DNA of 64,000 nt, taken from the NCBI GenBank assembly GCA_009781675.1, contig WQVG01000002.1:62001-126000 (forward strand), in the 5' to 3' direction. The notes beneath the pieces are model-generated. The model was not told the DNA's origin, made no database searches, and was given only the letters and a program-made list of their open reading frames with translations. The first letter of the stretch is position 1, and each line of letters starts with the position of its first letter. The translations under genes and the position numbers were made by a program. The DNA comes from Candidatus Bathycorpusculum acetigenes (GTDB lineage Archaea; Thermoproteota; Bathyarchaeia; Bathyarchaeales; Bathycorpusculaceae). Below are positions 61,886-64,000 of this stretch, piece after piece.

Positions 61886-62898
61886 CCATATTTTTGTAAA
61901 TCTACAACATACTTTAGAGTGCGACCAAGTAGAATTTCAGGCAACACCAAAGGAACACTTTCAAGAGGTATTATTTTATGAATTAGCATTCTGATGGCCT
62001 GAGTGTTGTTTTCTAAGATTTTCAGGGCAGTCTCCATTTGTCGTTTTGTACTTCCATATGCACCAACTAGGGTTAACTGCCGATAATGAAGTTCATTTAA
62101 TAAATCGGTAGGGAAATTTGTGTTTTTTGTGAATCCGCTAAAGAGACAATATTTACCGCCAGGGTTTAATTTTGAAATTCCCTCTCGCAGGGTATTTGGA
62201 TCTGGCGTAGCATTTATTGCAACATCGAAAGTTCCAACCGCTGGGATAGCAGAAATGGTGATGTTTGTTTTTTTACAAAATGGCGTTATTTGTTTGAGCT
62301 TTTCAGAGATGTTTTCGACAACAACCGGTTCTGCACCAAAATATTTGCAGGCTAACCCAAGCATGAGTCCTGCAGGTCCCCCGCCAAAAATGAGTACGTT
62401 TTGGTTTTTTTGCAAATCCACTTGCTCTATTGCATTTACTGCAGATGACAACAATTCAGTCATGCAGGCAATTTCAGGGGGGACATTTTGGGGCACTTTT
62501 ATGAGACTTGTTTTGGGTACTTTTATATATGGTGCAAAGCCGCCATCAACATGGAAACCGATAATTTGTATGTTACTACATAGATTTTCTGCACCATTTT
62601 TGCAGTAGTAACATTCATTACATGTGTTTGCAGGCCAGACGATAAATTTTTCATTTGAATTAAGATCATATCCACAAATTTCGTGACCTAATATTCTTGG
62701 TAGAACAAGGTCTCTTTGACCTTGGAACCACATTTTCGCGTCAGTTCGACATATGGAACAATAAATTACTTTTAGCAATGTTTCAGTATTGTCGCAGTCA
62801 GGTGTTTTGATATCGGTTATGTGGATTTGGTTTATCCCTTCAAGGACGAGTGCTTTCATAGGGTCACCTGCAAGTACGAAGAAGTTGCGTTTCCACAT
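61882..62898 (-). CDS. zinc-dependent alcohol dehydrogenase family protein; start may be ATG ~62859
   Basis: CSICRTDAKMWFQG, ILGHEICGYD, CNECYYCKNGAENLC, IFGGGPAGLMLGL. Confidence 0.93.
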   Translation of the reverse strand: MWKRNFFVLAGDPMKALVLEGINQIHITDIKTPDCDNTETLLKVIYCSICRTDAKMWFQGQRDLVLPRILGHEICGYDLNSNEKFIVWPANTCNECYYCKNGAENLCSNIQIIGFHVDGGFAPYIKVPKTSLIKVPQNVPPEIACMTELLSSAVNAIEQVDLQKNQNVLIFGGGPAGLMLGLACKYFGAEPVVVENISEKLKQITPFCKKTNITISAIPAVGTFDVAINATPDPNTLREGISKLNPGGKYCLFSGFTKNTNFPTDLLNELHYRQLTLVGAYGSTKRQMETALKILENNTQAIRMLIHKIIPLESVPLVLPEILLGRTLKYVVDLQKYG

Positions 62899-62940
62899 TT
62901 AAGAATATTCATCAGTATTACAGATGTAATACGAACAAAG

Positions 62941-63024
62941 CCTAAACAAAGCAACGCCCCCATGCAAAAACGAGTCACCACACCTAAACAAAGCAACGCC
63001 CCCATGCAAAAACGAGTCACCACA
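62941..63024. repeat. perfect tandem duplication, 2 x 42 bp
   Basis: CCTAAACAAAGCAACGCCCCCATGCAAAAACGAGTCACCACA occurs twice back to back. Confidence 0.97.
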
Positions 63025-63152
63025 GAGGAAACCACAACCTCTCCAAAGTCGGAACAAAAAGGCATCAATGCCTATCGTTCCAATAGACTGATAGAGAAAC
63101 ACGACGAGTTAATACACTACAACACAGTTATAACAAATCGGAGGAAGCGGTA

Positions 63153-63815
63153 ATACAAGGAATAGAGGTTATTGTTGGCGGTTTCATGAGTATTGATGGA
63201 AAAATAGCACCTGCCAATCGAAACGGTAAAGAATTCACTCAATTTATGACCCCTCTGCACAAAAAAATGCTACATAGCATCAGAGCATCAGTTGACGCAG
63301 TTATAGTGGGAATAAACACGGTTTTAGCAGATGACCCCTCACTAACGGTAAGAGATGTCGAGGGTAAAAATCCGCTCAGAGTGATATTGGACAACAAAGC
63401 TCAAACCCCCCTAACTGCAAAAATCGCAGATACAAGCCAAGCACCCACACTAATAGCTACAACTAACCAGGCATCAAAAGAAAAAATTATTTTATTAAAA
63501 AATAAAAATATCGATGTTTTTGTTTCAAATTCAGAAACAGGTAATCTGCAAGAATTAATAGAGACACTCAAAAATCGCGGTGTAAAGAGGATTCTTGTAG
63601 AAGGCGGCGCGGAAGTACGGTGGAGCTTTTTTGAATCAAACCTTGTGGATAAATTGTTCGTTTGGATTATGCCCTTTGTTTGGGGCGGCAGAGACGCACC
63701 AACGTTAGTAGATGGGCAGGGTTTTCTTAGAGCACAAGACACTAAAAAACTGAAAGTACATAGCATAGAACAGGTTGAGGGATTGATGGTTATTTGGTTT
63801 TCAGTTGAGCATTAA
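63153..63815 (+). CDS. 2,5-diamino-6-ribosylamino-pyrimidinone 5'-phosphate reductase-like (RibD C-terminal family); start uncertain
   Basis: VGGFMSIDGKIAP, DAVIVGINTVLADDPSLTVR, ILVEGGAEVRWSFFE; frame open upstream of 63186 ATG. Confidence 0.88.
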   Translation: MQGIEVIVGGFMSIDGKIAPANRNGKEFTQFMTPLHKKMLHSIRASVDAVIVGINTVLADDPSLTVRDVEGKNPLRVILDNKAQTPLTAKIADTSQAPTLIATTNQASKEKIILLKNKNIDVFVSNSETGNLQELIETLKNRGVKRILVEGGAEVRWSFFESNLVDKLFVWIMPFVWGGRDAPTLVDGQGFLRAQDTKKLKVHSIEQVEGLMVIWFSVEH

Positions 63816-64000
63816 GGTTTGTCGGAGAGACTTGAAGCCGCCTGTTTTTACCTTTACTTCTCTAGACGTTTAAGTCTTTGATGGCTAAAAGTCATGATCA
63901 GGTTTTAGTAAACATTTAGATTATCCCCAAGTGTTTACTTAAAATTGATTGGAAACGCTTGGTGTCGCCGCCACTTAAGGTAACCAATTGTTTTAATTTT

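Overview
64 kb archaeal chromosome window, probably a Bathyarchaeia-like mesophile or thermophile (TATA boxes, LysW lysine/arginine pathway, prefoldin, beta-RFAP synthase). Main blocks: (1) a split NHEJ locus (Ku, LigD-type ligase, phosphoesterase and polymerase as separate genes); (2) a tRNA-Arg(CCT) with a ~64-nt insertion in the D-loop; (3) a lysW-X-Y-Z-J-K cluster whose LysX-like enzyme looks unusually long; (4) a type I-B CRISPR-Cas locus with ~53 repeats of 37 nt, cas4-2-1-6-3-5-7-8b, and a decayed two-repeat mini-array with its own possible promoter on the far side of cas8b; (5) a GH130/GT4/CBS/GH130 sugar locus; (6) a three-gene overlapping operon of SNF2-like helicase, zinc-finger protein and degenerate Mrr-like protein; (7) ECF transporter, pyrDK and prefoldin/DHH genes; (8) a bacterial-type folate cluster (folE-folP-folBK) close to methanopterin-type genes (DHPS-like, beta-RFAP synthase, DUF447). 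The best leads for something undescribed are the helicase/Zn/pseudo-nuclease operon, the CreR-like degenerate mini-array, the D-loop insertion in the tRNA, and three genes that seem to lack a canonical start codon although a good Shine-Dalgarno sits 8-9 nt upstream of an in-frame AUA/AUC. All family assignments come from reading motifs; no database search was run.
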